Assembly (NCBI GenBank): GCA_946407175.1
Contig: CAMJNB010000076.1
Location: 1 to 6,618 of the forward strand
Direction of reading: 5' to 3'
DNA length: 6,618 bases
DNA from: an uncultured Selenomonadales bacterium
Lineage (GTDB): Bacteria > Bacillota_C > Negativicutes > Selenomonadales > Selenomonadaceae
Below are positions 5,882 to 6,618 of the stretch, one piece after another. How positions within the stretch are numbered: position 1 is the first letter of the stretch; every line of letters starts with the position of its first letter. The position numbers were made by a program, and so were the translations under genes. The notes below the pieces were generated by a model, which was not told the origin of the DNA, made no database searches, and saw only the letters and a program-made list of their open reading frames with translations.

Positions 5882-6160
5882 ATGACCGCATTACGTCAAG
5901 AAGCGTTGCAAATGGTAAACGATATGCCGGAGTACTTGCTTATGACGGTTATTCAATTTTTGCAAAATTTACAGTTAAAAGAAGTTGATTCGACAGAAAC
6001 AGAAATTGTTGATGACGATGAATTTTTTGCCAAAAGAGCAAAAGCGATTGCCAATATTAAGGAATGGCAAAAATGCAATGAAGACCTTTTAAAGTCCGAT
6101 ATAGATTGGGATAAAGAAATTGAAATAGCGTTGGAGGAAAAATATGGTCCTTTTAATTGA
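5882..6160 (+). CDS. Putative antitoxin of a PIN-domain toxin-antitoxin pair
   Basis: This small acidic protein has 92 residues from the ATG at 5882. An upstream in-frame GTG (5873) is rejected because it lies inside the Shine-Dalgarno GGGGAG (5868-5873), which is correctly placed 8 bases before the ATG. The N-terminus (LRQEALQMVNDMPEYLLMTVIQFLQNLQ, residues 4-31) resembles short Firmicute proteins beginning RQEAL..I..P that sit upstream of PIN toxins. It is amphipathic and could be a dimerisation or DNA-binding arm. The middle is acidic (DDDEFF, 44-49), and the C-terminal half (about 50-88) is charged and probably helical, a likely toxin-wrapping region. The 3' end overlaps the toxin start by 17 bases, indicating translational coupling. 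Antitoxins of this kind neutralise the toxin and usually repress the shared operon. The role is inferred from size and position; no clear ribbon-helix-helix or AbrB fold can be read by eye. Confidence 0.7.
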   Translation: MTALRQEALQMVNDMPEYLLMTVIQFLQNLQLKEVDSTETEIVDDDEFFAKRAKAIANIKEWQKCNEDLLKSDIDWDKEIEIALEEKYGPFN

Positions 6161-6563
6161 TGCAAATGTAGTTTTGGATTATGTCTGTCAACGTGAGCCG
6201 CATTATGAATGCGTTAATAGGCTTATAGATTTAACCCAAAAATTCAAATGTAAAACGTACGTCGCTTTTCACAGCATGTCGGTAATTTGGTATGTGCTTA
6301 GAAAGCATGCCGAAAATTCCAGACGCAGAGAACTTTTGTTTGGTATTACAGATGTGTTTACAGTTACAAGCGCTTCACATGAAGCCGTTGTCGACGCTAT
6401 AGGCGACGAAAATTTTCCGGACTTTGAAGACTGCCTGCAAGAAAAATGTGCGTTGCAATGCGGCGCTGATTATATCGTGACACGAAACGTAAAAGATTTT
6501 GCGTCGTCAAAAATTCCCGCCGTAACGCCTGCGGAAATGTGTGAGATAATTTCTAAAAGCTAA
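6144..6563 (+). CDS. PIN-domain ribonuclease toxin (VapC-like, PIN_3 type)
   Basis: This 139-residue single-domain PIN protein would be a metal-dependent ribonuclease acting in the cytosol, typically cutting tRNA or rRNA when released from its antitoxin. LIDANVVLDYV (4-14) carries the first catalytic Asp6. FPDFEDCLQ (91-99) carries the third acidic site (Glu95/Asp96). ADYIVTRNVKDF (108-119) carries the final T-R-N-x-x-D segment with Asp118. The usual second acidic residue, expected near 46-49, is replaced in SMSVIWYVLRK; members of the PIN_3 group often have Asn or another residue there, so this does not by itself mean inactivity. Length is typical for VapC-like toxins. The gene starts inside the antitoxin gene (17-base overlap) with its own Shine-Dalgarno GGAGG (6133-6137) 6 bases before the ATG. 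The 55 bases after the stop are very AT-rich and show no terminator. Confidence 0.88.
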   Translation: MVLLIDANVVLDYVCQREPHYECVNRLIDLTQKFKCKTYVAFHSMSVIWYVLRKHAENSRRRELLFGITDVFTVTSASHEAVVDAIGDENFPDFEDCLQEKCALQCGADYIVTRNVKDFASSKIPAVTPAEMCEIISKS

Positions 6564-6618
6564 ATGTTAATTCCGATCTTAATTTAAATTTTTATATAAA
6601 GTCTTAATTAAAATCTAA

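Noticed and set aside
6575..6614. AT-rich end with two similar TCTTAATT segments as an attachment site or terminator
   Set aside because: The similarity is short and imperfect in very AT-rich DNA, there is no GC stem, and the window ends before context can be judged.

Overview
The window reads like chromosomal DNA of a diderm Firmicute (Negativicutes, perhaps Selenomonadaceae). That is inferred from strong purine-rich ribosome binding sites and moderately AT-rich DNA, together with genes for a double-membrane envelope: an AcrA/MexA-type periplasmic adaptor and an HtrA protease, both with lipoprotein signal peptides. No rRNA, tRNA, CRISPR array, insertion sequence or recognisable integration site is visible.

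Minus-strand part (1-1510). The first 320 bases are the 5' end of a gene that runs off the left edge. Its 106 visible residues look like the start of a nonribosomal peptide synthetase condensation domain. Upstream of it, almost filling the gap to the next gene, is a degenerate array of heptamers (338-403). Next comes htrA (407-1510), a trypsin-like serine protease with one PDZ domain, a complete catalytic triad and a lipobox.

Divergent control region (1511-1701). It holds a good sigma70-type promoter candidate in each direction and two adjacent near-perfect palindromes. One palindrome covers the -35 box and much of the spacer of the htrA promoter, as expected for an operator.

Plus-strand part (1702-6563). 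In order: an RND-type efflux adaptor with no pump gene beside it; an FkbM-type methyltransferase; a GT92-like glycosyltransferase; a SIR2-type NAD-dependent deacylase; and a small antitoxin-like gene overlapping a PIN-domain toxin gene. No plus-strand gap contains a clear hairpin-plus-T-run terminator, so some read-through is possible. The methyltransferase and glycosyltransferase look like a glycan-modification pair. The sirtuin and the toxin-antitoxin pair look functionally separate.

The most interesting signal is a run of nine C bases near the start of the methyltransferase gene, in otherwise AT-rich DNA. Loss or gain of one C would stop translation early, the usual layout of a phase-variable surface-glycan gene. 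Two short tandem repeat arrays (338-403 and 5066-5114) and the palindrome pair are the other features the genes do not explain.
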